Source of the DNA: Streptomyces sp. NBC_00448
Lineage (GTDB): Bacteria; Actinomycetota; Actinomycetes; Streptomycetales; Streptomycetaceae
Direction: 5' to 3'
DNA length: 64,000 bases
Assembly (NCBI RefSeq): GCF_036014115.1
Contig: NZ_CP107913.1
Location: forward strand, 7,061,501-7,125,500
The translations under genes and the position numbers were made by a program. Positions 25,281 to 33,631 of this stretch are shown here, piece by piece. The first letter of the stretch is position 1. Every line of letters begins with the position of its first letter. The notes beneath the pieces are model-generated. The model ran no database searches. It was not told the origin of the DNA and was given only the letters and a program-made list of their open reading frames with translations.

Positions 25281-25839
25281 CGGTCCGGCCCGCGCCACCA
25301 CCTCCGCGAAGATCGTGGTGGCGGGCGGCTTCGGCGTGGGCAAGACCACGTTCGTCGGTGCCGTCTCGGAGATCAACCCGCTGCGCACCGAAGCCGTGAT
25401 GACCTCCGCGTCAGCCGGCATCGACGACCTCACGCACGCGCCGGACAAGACCACCACCACGGTGGCGATGGACTTCGGCCGCATCACGCTCGACGAGGAC
25501 CTGATCCTCTACCTGTTCGGCACCCCGGGGCAGGACCGGTTCTGGTTCATGTGGGACGACCTGGTGCGCGGGGCGATCGGCGCGATCGTCCTGGTCGACA
25601 CCCGGCGGCTGGCGGACTGCTTCCCGGCGGTCGACTACTTCGAGAACAGCGGGCTGCCGTTCGTGATCGCCCTCAACGGCTTCGACGGCCACCAGCCGTA
25701 CGGCCCCGAGGAGGTCCGTGAGGCGCTGCAGATCGGTCCCGAGGCGCCGATCATCACCACCGACGCCCGGCACCGTGGCGAGGCGAAGAGCGCGCTGATC
25801 ACGCTCGTCGAGCACGCTTTGATGGCCCGGCTGCGTTGA
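25261..25839 (+). CDS. cvnD: Conservon small GTPase-like protein CvnD (second conservon)
   Basis: A 192-residue paralogue of the protein at 19792 with Walker A GGFGVGKTT, FGTPGQDRFWFMWDD and LNGFDG. GTG 25261 follows AAAGGG at about 6 nt and overlaps the cvnC stop by 20 bp, exactly as in the first conservon. The N-terminal linker is ten residues shorter. Most differences from the first CvnD are conservative, and two blocks of about 100 bp are identical in DNA. Confidence 0.94.
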   Translation: MDFGSSSGPARATTSAKIVVAGGFGVGKTTFVGAVSEINPLRTEAVMTSASAGIDDLTHAPDKTTTTVAMDFGRITLDEDLILYLFGTPGQDRFWFMWDDLVRGAIGAIVLVDTRRLADCFPAVDYFENSGLPFVIALNGFDGHQPYGPEEVREALQIGPEAPIITTDARHRGEAKSALITLVEHALMARLR

Positions 25840-25911
25840 CGCCGGCGGGTCCGCCGGTGCGTCCGAGGGGCGCACCGGCCCGGTTCCGGGGGGACTTGGC
25901 GATACTCGTTT

Positions 25912-25940
25912 TGGAGCGCCGTCCCGGATCGGGTAATGTT
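25912..25940 (+). promoter_or_regulatory. Predicted promoter of the tRNA-Gln/tRNA-Glu cluster
   Basis: TTGGAG (25912-25917), a 17-nt spacer and TAATGT (25935-25940) form a good housekeeping-type promoter. It lies about 80 bp upstream of tRNA-Gln, with no other gene between. Confidence 0.6.
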
Positions 25941-26021
25941 CTTCCTGCGCCGCCGGACAGGGCCAAGGCCCGAACCGGAGACGCACACCGAACAAGATCC
26001 CTCACCGGGATTGCGTTTTGG

Positions 26022-26093
26022 TGGGGTATGGTGTAATTGGCAACACGGCTGATTCTGGTTCAGTTGTTCTAGGTTCGAGTCCTGGTACCCCAG
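26022..26093 (+). tRNA. tRNA-Gln (CTG)
   Basis: A 72-nt cloverleaf. Acceptor TGGGGTA pairs with TACCCCA, anticodon loop TTCTGGT has anticodon CTG, and the T-loop is TTCGAGT. CCA is not fully encoded. It is the first gene of a three-tRNA cluster. Confidence 0.95.
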
Positions 26094-26113
26094 CAGCACT
26101 TCAGCAAGTGCGA

Positions 26114-26186
26114 GCCCCCGTTGTGTAGCGGCCTAGCACGCTGCCCTCTCACGGCAGTAGCGCCGGTTCGAATCCGGTCGGGGGTA
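26114..26186 (+). tRNA. tRNA-Glu (CTC), copy 1
   Basis: A 73-nt cloverleaf. Acceptor GCCCCCG pairs with CGGGGGT (terminal G-U), anticodon stem CTGCC/GGCAG encloses CTCTCAC with anticodon CTC, and the T-loop is TTCGAAT. CCA is not encoded. Confidence 0.95.
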
Positions 26187-26249
26187 CAGATCCTTTCATT
26201 CCGTCCACGTCGGGTCGCTCCCGGCCTGGACGACGCGAGGATCGCCAGG

Positions 26250-26322
26250 GCCCCCGTTGTGTAGCGGCCTAGCACGCTGCCCTCTCACGGCAGTAGCGCC
26301 GGTTCGAATCCGGTCGGGGGTA
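26250..26322 (+). tRNA. tRNA-Glu (CTC), copy 2
   Basis: Identical in sequence to the copy at 26114-26186, 63 bp downstream of it. The pair looks like a tandem duplication kept for gene dosage. Confidence 0.95.
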
Positions 26323-26334
26323 CAGAGTTCGACA

Positions 26335-26365
26335 CGAAGCCCGCCGCGGTCCGCGGCGGGCTTCG
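26335..26365 (+). terminator. Bidirectional terminator between tRNA cluster and ndgR
   Basis: A perfect 15-bp stem: CGAAGCCCGCCGCGG (26335-26349) and its complement (26351-26365), with a tip of one base so that the real loop takes a few stem pairs. It lies between convergent transcription units. Confidence 0.85.
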
Positions 26366-26369
26366 TCGT

Positions 26370-27086
26370 TCATCCGGAGCGGCGCAGCGCCTCGCTGAGC
26401 CGGCCGGCGGCGTCGACCACGGCCTGGGCGTGCATCCGGCCCGGGTGCCGGGTGAGCCGCTCGATCGGCCCGGAGACCGACACCGCGGCGACCACGCGGT
26501 TGGACGGCCCGCGCACCGGCGCGGAGACCGAGGCGACCCCGGGCTCGCGCTCGCCGATCGACTGCGACCAGCCCCGGCGGCGCACCCCGGACAGCGCGGT
26601 GGCGGTGAAGCGGGCGCCCTGCAGGCCCCTGTGCAGCCGCTCGGGCTCCTCCCAGGCCATCAGGACCTGAGCGGCCGAGCCGGCCTTCATCGGCAGCGTG
26701 GAGCCGACCGGCACGGTGTCCCGCAGCCCGGACAGCCGCTCCGCCGCGGCCACGCAGATCCGCATGTCGCCCTGGCGGCGATAGAGCTGCGCGCTCTCGC
26801 CGGTCATGTCGCGCAGGTGCGTCAGCACCGGCCCCGCGGTGGCCAGCAGCCGGTCCTCGCCGGCCGCGGCGGCCAGCTCCGACAGGCGCGGGCCCAGGAT
26901 GAAGCGGCCCTGCATGTCGCGAGCCACCATGCGATGGTGTTCGAGCGCGACCGCCAGGCGGTGCGCGGTGGGGCGGGCCAGGCCCGTGGCACCGACAAGC
27001 CCGGCCAGGGTGGCCGGACCCGACTCCAGCGCACTGAGCACCAGAGCCGCCTTGTCGAGAACGCCGACGCCGCTAGAGTTGTCCAT
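26370..27086 (-). CDS. ndgR: IclR-family regulator NdgR/AreB-like
   Basis: A 238-residue IclR-type regulator. An N-terminal winged helix (about residues 8-65, LAGLVGATGLARPTAHRLAVALEHH) is followed by an effector-binding domain with typical spacing (SGLRDTVPVGSTLPMKAGSAAQVL; EREPGVASVSAPV). Its position divergent from leuCD is that of S. coelicolor NdgR/AreB and corynebacterial LtbR, known regulators of leucine biosynthesis, so control of leuCD and possibly other amino-acid genes is inferred. It starts at ATG 27086; the intergenic inverted repeat immediately upstream would also allow autoregulation. Confidence 0.92.
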   Translation of the reverse strand: MDNSSGVGVLDKAALVLSALESGPATLAGLVGATGLARPTAHRLAVALEHHRMVARDMQGRFILGPRLSELAAAAGEDRLLATAGPVLTHLRDMTGESAQLYRRQGDMRICVAAAERLSGLRDTVPVGSTLPMKAGSAAQVLMAWEEPERLHRGLQGARFTATALSGVRRRGWSQSIGEREPGVASVSAPVRGPSNRVVAAVSVSGPIERLTRHPGRMHAQAVVDAAGRLSEALRRSG

Positions 27087-27087
27087 G

Positions 27088-27119
27088 AAACGATACTCGC
27101 GTCTCAGAGTGTGAAACGC
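27088..27119 (+). promoter_or_regulatory. Candidate NdgR operator in the ndgR-leuC intergenic region
   Basis: GCGTCTC (27099-27105) and GAAACGC (27113-27119) form an imperfect inverted repeat with a 7-nt spacer. A further GAAACG half-site is at 27088-27093. The position next to the ndgR start and upstream of leuC fits a shared operator. Confidence 0.5.
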
Positions 27120-27213
27120 AAGTTCAATTTTCCCGGGAACGCGTCACGCTGGGAGCACAGCGCAGGACCAACACCTAGTGGGCCCCGCGACGACGCGGGC
27201 CGGAGGGACAGCG

Positions 27214-28638
<1,425 letters not shown>

Positions 28639-28644
28639 GCCGCC

Positions 28645-29250
28645 ATGGAAGCCTTCACCACCCACACCGGCCGGGCCGTGCCGCTGCGCCGCAGCAACGT
28701 GGACACCGACCAGATCATCCCCGCGCACTGGCTGAAGAAGGTCACCCGCAACGGGTTCGAGGACGGCCTGTTCGAGGCGTGGCGCAAGGACGACTCGTTC
28801 GTGCTCAACGCGCCGCAGTACGCGGGTGCCACCGTCCTGGTGGCCGGCGCCGACTTCGGCACCGGCTCGTCCCGCGAGCACGCCGTCTGGGCGTTGCAGA
28901 ACTACGGCTTCAAGACGGTGATCTCGTCCCGCTTCGCGGACATCTTCCGCGGCAACTCGCTGAAGAACGGGCTGCTGACAGTGGTGCTGCCGCAGGAGAC
29001 CGTCGAGGAGCTGTGGCAGCTCGTCGAGGCCGACCCGACCGCGGAGATCACCGTGGACCTGGTTGCCCGCGAGGTGCGTGCCGACCGCCCGCAGGGGCCG
29101 CTGACCGCGCCGTTCGAGTTGGACGACAACGCCCGCTGGCGGCTGCTGGAAGGGCTGGACGACATCAGCCTGACGCTCGCCAACGAGCCGGACATCGCCG
29201 CGTTCGAGAGCACGCGGCCGTCCTGGAAGCCCAGTACCGCAAGGGTCTGA
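28645..29250 (+). CDS. leuD: 3-isopropylmalate dehydratase small subunit
   Basis: The 201-residue swivel-domain partner of LeuC. Key motifs are NVDTDQIIPAHWLK near the start and ADFGTGSSREHAVWAL. Length is typical. It is 6 bp after leuC in one operon, closed by a terminator at 29294. Confidence 0.96.
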   Translation: MEAFTTHTGRAVPLRRSNVDTDQIIPAHWLKKVTRNGFEDGLFEAWRKDDSFVLNAPQYAGATVLVAGADFGTGSSREHAVWALQNYGFKTVISSRFADIFRGNSLKNGLLTVVLPQETVEELWQLVEADPTAEITVDLVAREVRADRPQGPLTAPFELDDNARWRLLEGLDDISLTLANEPDIAAFESTRPSWKPSTARV

Positions 29251-29293
29251 CGCCCCTGGCCGGACCTTGGTCCGGCCGCCGCACGCACCGCGC

Positions 29294-29325
29294 AAGCGCC
29301 CCTCACGTCCTCGTGGGGGGCGCTT
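29294..29325 (+). terminator. Terminator of leuCD
   Basis: AAGCGCCCCTCACG (29294-29307) pairs with CGTGGGGGGCGCTT (29312-29325), 14 bp with one wobble and loop TCCT. Confidence 0.8.
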
Positions 29326-29440
29326 TCGCGTGTCCGGACGACCCGGACACCACCCCGCCATGGGTACTGGAAAACAGGCTCGGAACACCCGGTTGGCCCT
29401 GTCGCGCTCGACAACTCGCCGCAGATGGCACAATCGACGC

Positions 29441-29665
29441 ATGGAACGCGACGGCCAACTGGAGCTCTACGGGGTCCTCGCCGCGCGTTTGAAGCAGGCG
29501 CACGCGCGTGTCGCCAATCCCGAAGTCCCGGACGGGACAAGGCGGGAGTTGACCCGGCGACTGCTCGCGGTGACCGCGGTGGCGAAGCACGATCTCGCCG
29601 ACGCGGCACGGCGCCTGGAGGTGTTAACGGCTGAGTTGGACGAGCTCGGAATCCCCGATCACTGA
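29441..29665 (+). CDS. Conserved 74-residue hypothetical protein with a TTA codon
   Basis: A small, charged, all-helical protein: LELYGVLAARLKQAHARV, then VPDGTRRELTRRLLAVTAVAKHDLADAARRLEVL and an acidic tail. Streptomycetes keep a similar small protein between leuD and hupS, as far as I recall; function unknown. It contains the only in-frame TTA codon I found in the window (29624-29626), so translation should depend on the bldA tRNA. CACAAT (29429-29434) ends 6 nt before ATG 29441 and there is no Shine-Dalgarno, suggesting a leaderless transcript. Confidence 0.85.
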   Translation: MERDGQLELYGVLAARLKQAHARVANPEVPDGTRRELTRRLLAVTAVAKHDLADAARRLEVLTAELDELGIPDH

Positions 29666-29719
29666 TCACGCGGAGTACCGAGTTCGTTGCGGCACAAGGG
29701 TGATTCGCCCGTTTCGTAT

Positions 29720-29748
29720 TTGATTTGCGGTATATATCCGCCTAGCGT
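29720..29748 (+). promoter_or_regulatory. Predicted hupS promoter with palindrome in the spacer
   Basis: TTGATT (29720-29725), a 17-nt spacer and TAGCGT (29743-29748). The spacer holds the dyad GCGGTATATATCCGC (29727-29741), which could bind a regulator between the -35 and -10 boxes. Confidence 0.6.
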
Positions 29749-29798
29749 GCGAAATCAGCCCGTACTCATTCGCCGGGCAAGTTTCCGAAGGGGAAGAC

Positions 29799-30419
29799 GT
29801 GAACAAGGCGCAGCTCGTAGAAGCGATTGCCGACAAGGTGGGCGGCCGGCAGGCCGCCGCGGACGCGGTTGACGCGGTTCTCGACGCGATCGTCCGCGCG
29901 GTGGTCTCCGGTGACCGGGTCTCGGTCACCGGGTTCGGTTCGTTCGAGAAGGTCGAGCGTCCCGCCCGTTACGCTCGCAACCCCCAGACCGGGGAGCGGG
30001 TCCGGGTCAAGAAGACCTCCGTGCCGCGGTTCCGTGCGGGGCAGGGCTTCAAGGACCTGGTCAGCGGGTCGAAGAAGCTTCCGCGTGGCGGCGAGGTCGC
30101 GGTCAAGAAGGCGCCCAAGGGCAGCCTGAGCGGCGGTGCCTCCACCACCGCCCGCACCGCGACGAAGAAGGCCGCCGCGAAGAAGGCGACCACCGCGCGG
30201 AAGGCGGCCACCGCCAAGACCGCGGCCGCGAAGAAGACCACGGCGGCCAAGAAGGCCACCGCGAAGAAGGCGTCCACCGCGAAGAAGTCCGCCACGAAGA
30301 AGGCCACCACCGCGAAGAAGGCCGCTGCCAAGAAGGCGCCCGCCAAGAAGACCACCGCCAAGAAGGCGCCGGCCAAGCGCTCCGCCCGCAAGACCGCGAA
30401 GCGCGCCGCCGCCAGGTGA
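29799..30419 (+). CDS. hupS: HU-family nucleoid protein with histone-like tail (HupS)
   Basis: A 206-residue DNA-binding protein. Residues 1-93 form an HU domain (MNKAQLVEAIADKV; VTGFGSFEKVERPARYARNPQTG). From about residue 100 there is a low-complexity tail of Lys, Ala and Thr with many AKK and TAKK units, as in histone H1. In S. coelicolor HupS acts in sporulating aerial hyphae for nucleoid compaction; that role is transferred by similarity. GTG 29799 is preceded by GAAGGGGAA. A GC-rich dyad (about 30466-30509) follows and probably terminates transcription. Confidence 0.95.
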   Translation: MNKAQLVEAIADKVGGRQAAADAVDAVLDAIVRAVVSGDRVSVTGFGSFEKVERPARYARNPQTGERVRVKKTSVPRFRAGQGFKDLVSGSKKLPRGGEVAVKKAPKGSLSGGASTTARTATKKAAAKKATTARKAATAKTAAAKKTTAAKKATAKKASTAKKSATKKATTAKKAAAKKAPAKKTTAKKAPAKRSARKTAKRAAAR

Positions 30420-30547
30420 CAGCCGCGTTACGGCTCCACCGCTCCACCCGCTCCACCCGCTTCACCGCGCCGGGCCGGGCCCCCTTCCCACGGGGCGCCC
30501 GGCCCGCGCTATTTCGCGTCCGCGTCCGCGGGTCGGACGGGGCCGGG

Positions 30548-30775
30548 TCAGGCCGGGTCGGGACCCGAGTCCGGGAAGGTCTGCAGGGTCAGGAACGTCA
30601 CGCGGCGGGCCGTACCCGCGCCTTCGGTGCGGATACGGACCCGCTGGCCCGGGCGCAGCAGCAGCAGCCGCCCCGCGTCGAACGCCGCGGCGTCGAACTC
30701 CAGCGGTGTGCCGTCGTCCAGCAGCACACTGCCGGCGCGGCTGACGGGATCGAAGGTGAACGCGGTGGCCTGCAT
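30548..30775 (-). CDS. Small conserved protein, cold-shock-like fold possible
   Basis: A 75-residue protein beginning MQATAFTFDPVSRAGSVLLD. The alternating beta pattern, with a DDGTPLEFDAAAFDAGRLLLL segment and a following GQRVRI strand, resembles an OB/cold-shock-like fold; RNP motifs are not clear. Function unknown. TAGGCT on the minus strand (30788-30783) is 7 nt before ATG 30775, so it is probably leaderless. It converges with hupS. Confidence 0.8.
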   Translation of the reverse strand: MQATAFTFDPVSRAGSVLLDDGTPLEFDAAAFDAGRLLLLRPGQRVRIRTEGAGTARRVTFLTLQTFPDSGPDPA

Positions 30776-30843
30776 ACGGGCAAGCCTAAGCGTTCCGCCC
30801 GGGATGCCCGGTCCCGTGAGTTGCCGGACCTTCCGGTCCGCGG

Positions 30844-31002
30844 TTGGCTTGTCGCGCAGCTCCCCGCGCCCCTGGTCCTGTGCGGCTCATTCCGCGAAAA
30901 GAGGGCCACACACCAAGGGGCGCTGGGGGCACCTCCCAGGCGAAGCTCTGGGGGTGGGGGTACCTCCCGGCGAAGCCAGGGGGAGAACTGCGCGAGCAAC
31001 CC
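30844..31002 (+). repeat. Dispersed intergenic hairpin repeat, copy 2
   Basis: Starts TTGGCTTGTCGCGCAG and ends GAACTGCGCGAGCAA, with the inner block CACCTCCCAGGCGAAGCTCT shared with copy 1 at 10991-11124. Here the inner block is duplicated in tandem (GGGGGCACCTCCC... then GGGGGTACCTCCC...), each unit about 30 bp. It lies between the 3' end of cofC and the start side of the small protein. Confidence 0.7.
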
Positions 31003-31034
31003 ACCACCGACAGGTGGTCCCGGAACCGGCAGGA

Positions 31035-31679
31035 CTACCCGCCCTGGGGGGTCAGGCTCGCCGCCGCCGCTGCCGTGTGCGGGCCGACGCCCAGCGCGAG
31101 CGCAACTGCGAGGTCTTCCAGGGTGTCCACGTCCTGCCGCACCGAAGGCGCCGCGGGGAGCGTGATCTCGGCGGCCCCGGACGCGAGGTGCCGCGCACGG
31201 GACGCCCCGCCGAACCCGGGAGCAAGCGGCAGATACGGCACCGTGGTGAGCAACGTTGTCCCCACGCCGGTCGCATCGGCGAGGAACGCCCGCTCACAGG
31301 CCCCCGCAGCCGCGCGCAGCACTTCCGCCAGTTCCCCCGGCCGCAAGGCCGGGAGATCGCCGTTCAGGGCCGCGACCGGAGCATGCGGCCGGCGCGCCCT
31401 GACCGTCTCCGCGCCGTGCCGCAGCGCCGCGTTCAGCCCGGCGGCGGGGGAGTCCGCCACGACGAAGGCGCCGAGCCCGGCGAGTTCGGCACCGGCGGTC
31501 GCGTCGTCGGTGACCACCGTGACGTCCTCGACCTCGGCGCAGGCCAGCGCGGCGCCCACCGTGTCCAGCGCGAACGCCAGTGCCAGCGCGGGTCGTACCG
31601 CCCCCGCCGCCGCCAGCCTGCTCTTGGCCACCGCGAGCGGCTTCAACGGCACGACCAGCGACCACCTCGCCTCATCCAC
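31035..31679 (-). CDS. cofC: 2-phospho-L-lactate/phosphoenolpyruvate guanylyltransferase
   Basis: Makes the GTP-activated three-carbon unit for coenzyme F420. The 214-residue nucleotidyltransferase (FbiD in mycobacteria) shows SLVVPLKPLAVAKSRLA (nucleotide loop), VVTDDATAGAEL, ALNGDLPALRP (metal-binding Asp) and ADATGVGTTLLT. GTG 31679 is chosen because CACAAT on the minus strand (31692-31687) lies 7 nt upstream, a leaderless layout. ATG 31688 or ATG 31709 in the same frame are alternatives that add a few non-conserved residues. Confidence 0.9.
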   Translation of the reverse strand: MDEARWSLVVPLKPLAVAKSRLAAAGAVRPALALAFALDTVGAALACAEVEDVTVVTDDATAGAELAGLGAFVVADSPAAGLNAALRHGAETVRARRPHAPVAALNGDLPALRPGELAEVLRAAAGACERAFLADATGVGTTLLTTVPYLPLAPGFGGASRARHLASGAAEITLPAAPSVRQDVDTLEDLAVALALGVGPHTAAAAASLTPQGG

Positions 31680-31877
31680 GTCGTCCATTGTGCGGGCCAC
31701 CACCGACAACGCCGCCGGGCCCGGGCGCGGCCGGCCCCGTGGAACCGTCGGGCGCCCGGTACCAGCCCGGTAGCAGCCCGGTGGCAGAGGTGCCCCGCCG
31801 GACGTGAACCGCTGGCGTTAACCTCTCGGTAGCCGCGATCCTTGAGCGGCGCCACCGGCAACGAAGAGGAGTCCCGG

Positions 31878-32621
31878 GTGTCCCGCCGCAGAATCGGTTT
31901 CTGGTACCGCCTGGCGGCCGCCATCGCCAAGCCGCCGCTCATCGTGCTCTTCAAGCGGGACTGGCGCGGAATGGAGAACATTCCGGCCGAGGGAGGATTC
32001 CTCACCGCGGTGAATCACAACTCCTACCTCGACCCGCTGCTGTACGCGCATTTCCAGTACAACACCGGTCGGCTTCCGCGCTTCCTGGCGAAGGCGGCGC
32101 TGTTCAAGCCGTTCTTCGTCGGCGCGGTGATGCGCGGCACCGGGCAGATCCCGGTGGTGCGGGCCACCGCCGACGCCGCGGCGGCGTACCGCTCGGCGGT
32201 CGAGGCGGTCAACAAGGGGGAGTGCGTGGCGTTCTACCCCGAAGGCACCCTCACCCGGGACCCGGACCAGTGGCCGATGGTCGGCAAGACCGGCGTCGCC
32301 CGCGTCGCGCTGCTCACCCGGGCACCGGTGATCCCGATCGCCCAGTGGGGCGCCAACGAGTTCCTGCCGCCGTACGCGAAGAAGCCGAGCTTCCTGCCGC
32401 GCAAGACGCACCGCGTGCTGGTCGGCCCGCCGGTCGACCTCAGCGCCTGGTACGGCAAAGAGCCCACCGCCGAGGTGCTGCGCGAGGTCACCGGGGCCAT
32501 CATGTCCGATGTGAAGCAACTCCTGGCGGAAGTCCGCGGCATCCCCGCCCCGGACGGCCTGTACGACCCGCGCAAGGCGGCCAAGGACGCCAAGGGCAAC
32601 GACGGCAAGGGGGCGGCGTGA
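31878..32621 (+). CDS. plsC: 1-acyl-sn-glycerol-3-phosphate acyltransferase
   Basis: Acylates lysophosphatidic acid in phospholipid synthesis at the membrane. The 247-residue protein has the HX4D catalytic motif in NHNSYLDPL, the substrate motif FYPEGTLTRD, and RVALLTRAPVIPIAQWGANE. An N-terminal hydrophobic helix (WYRLAAAIAKPPLIVLF) anchors it. GTG 31878 follows GAGGAG by 7 nt; the frame is open 12 codons upstream. Its stop overlaps the gpsA start (GTGA). Confidence 0.93.
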   Translation: MSRRRIGFWYRLAAAIAKPPLIVLFKRDWRGMENIPAEGGFLTAVNHNSYLDPLLYAHFQYNTGRLPRFLAKAALFKPFFVGAVMRGTGQIPVVRATADAAAAYRSAVEAVNKGECVAFYPEGTLTRDPDQWPMVGKTGVARVALLTRAPVIPIAQWGANEFLPPYAKKPSFLPRKTHRVLVGPPVDLSAWYGKEPTAEVLREVTGAIMSDVKQLLAEVRGIPAPDGLYDPRKAAKDAKGNDGKGAA

Positions 32622-33619
32622 CGGCTCGCTGCGCCGTGTACGGCACCGGGTCCTGGGGCACCGCGTTCGCGATGGTGCTGGCCGACGCGGGCTGCGAGGT
32701 GTCCTTGTGGGGGCGCCGGCCCGACCTCGCCGCCGCCATCAACACCACCCGGATCAACCCGGAGTACTCCAGCGAGATCACGCTGCCGCCGGCCGTGACG
32801 GCGACCACCGACCCGGCCGAAGCCGCGGCCGGCGCCGAATTCGTCTTCCTGGCCGTGCCGTCGCAGGTGTTGCGCGCCAACCTCGCCGACTGGGCGCCCC
32901 TGATGCGTCCCGACGCGGTCCTGGTCAGCCTGATGAAGGGCGTCGAACTCGGCACCGCCAAGCGGATGAGCGAGGTGATCGAGGAGGTCGCCAAGGTCGA
33001 TCCGGCCCGCGTCGCGGTGCTGACCGGCCCCAACCTCGCCCCCGAGATCGCCGCCCGCCAGCCCGCCGCCGCGGTGGTCGCCTGCCGTGACGAGTCCGCC
33101 GCCCGCCGCATCCAGACCGCCTGCCACACCGCGTACTTCCGGCCGTACACCAACACCGACGTGACCGGGTGCGAACTCGGCGGCGCGGTGAAGAACGTGA
33201 TCGCGCTCGCGGTCGGCATCGCCGGCGGCATGGGCATGGGCGACAACACCAAGGCGTCCCTGATCACCCGCGGCCTCGCCGAGACCACCCGGTTGGGCCT
33301 GGCGATGGGCGCGGACCCGTACACCTTCGCCGGCCTCGCCGGGATGGGCGACCTCGTCGCCACCTGCTCCTCCCCGCTGTCCCGCAACAACACCTTCGGC
33401 CACAACCTCGGCCGCGGCATGAGCCTCGCCGAGACCATCGCCGCCACCAGCCAGACCGCCGAGGGCGTCAAGTCGTGCGAGTCCGTCGCCGACCTCGCCC
33501 GCAGGCACGGCGTCGACATGCCGATCACGGAGACCGTGGTCGACATCGTGCACAACGGGAAGTCACCCGTCGTGGCCGTCAAGGAGTTGATGTCACGTTC
33601 CGCGAAACCCGAACGGTAA
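32618..33619 (+). CDS. gpsA: NAD(P)-dependent glycerol-3-phosphate dehydrogenase
   Basis: Reduces dihydroxyacetone phosphate to glycerol-3-phosphate for phospholipids. The 333-residue protein has the Rossmann motif VYGTGSWGTAFA at its start, the SLMKGVELGT and LTGPNLAPEIA segments, and the catalytic region ELGGAVKNVIALAVGIAGGMGMGDN. GTG 32618 overlaps the plsC stop, so the phospholipid genes are coupled. ddlA follows after 12 bp. Confidence 0.95.
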   Translation: MTARCAVYGTGSWGTAFAMVLADAGCEVSLWGRRPDLAAAINTTRINPEYSSEITLPPAVTATTDPAEAAAGAEFVFLAVPSQVLRANLADWAPLMRPDAVLVSLMKGVELGTAKRMSEVIEEVAKVDPARVAVLTGPNLAPEIAARQPAAAVVACRDESAARRIQTACHTAYFRPYTNTDVTGCELGGAVKNVIALAVGIAGGMGMGDNTKASLITRGLAETTRLGLAMGADPYTFAGLAGMGDLVATCSSPLSRNNTFGHNLGRGMSLAETIAATSQTAEGVKSCESVADLARRHGVDMPITETVVDIVHNGKSPVVAVKELMSRSAKPER

Positions 33620-33631
33620 GGTCAACGCGAC

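Noticed and set aside
26114..26322. Attachment site or mobile element at the duplicated tRNA-Glu genes
   Set aside because: Both tRNAs are intact, only 63 bp apart, and no integrase or foreign segment lies next to them.
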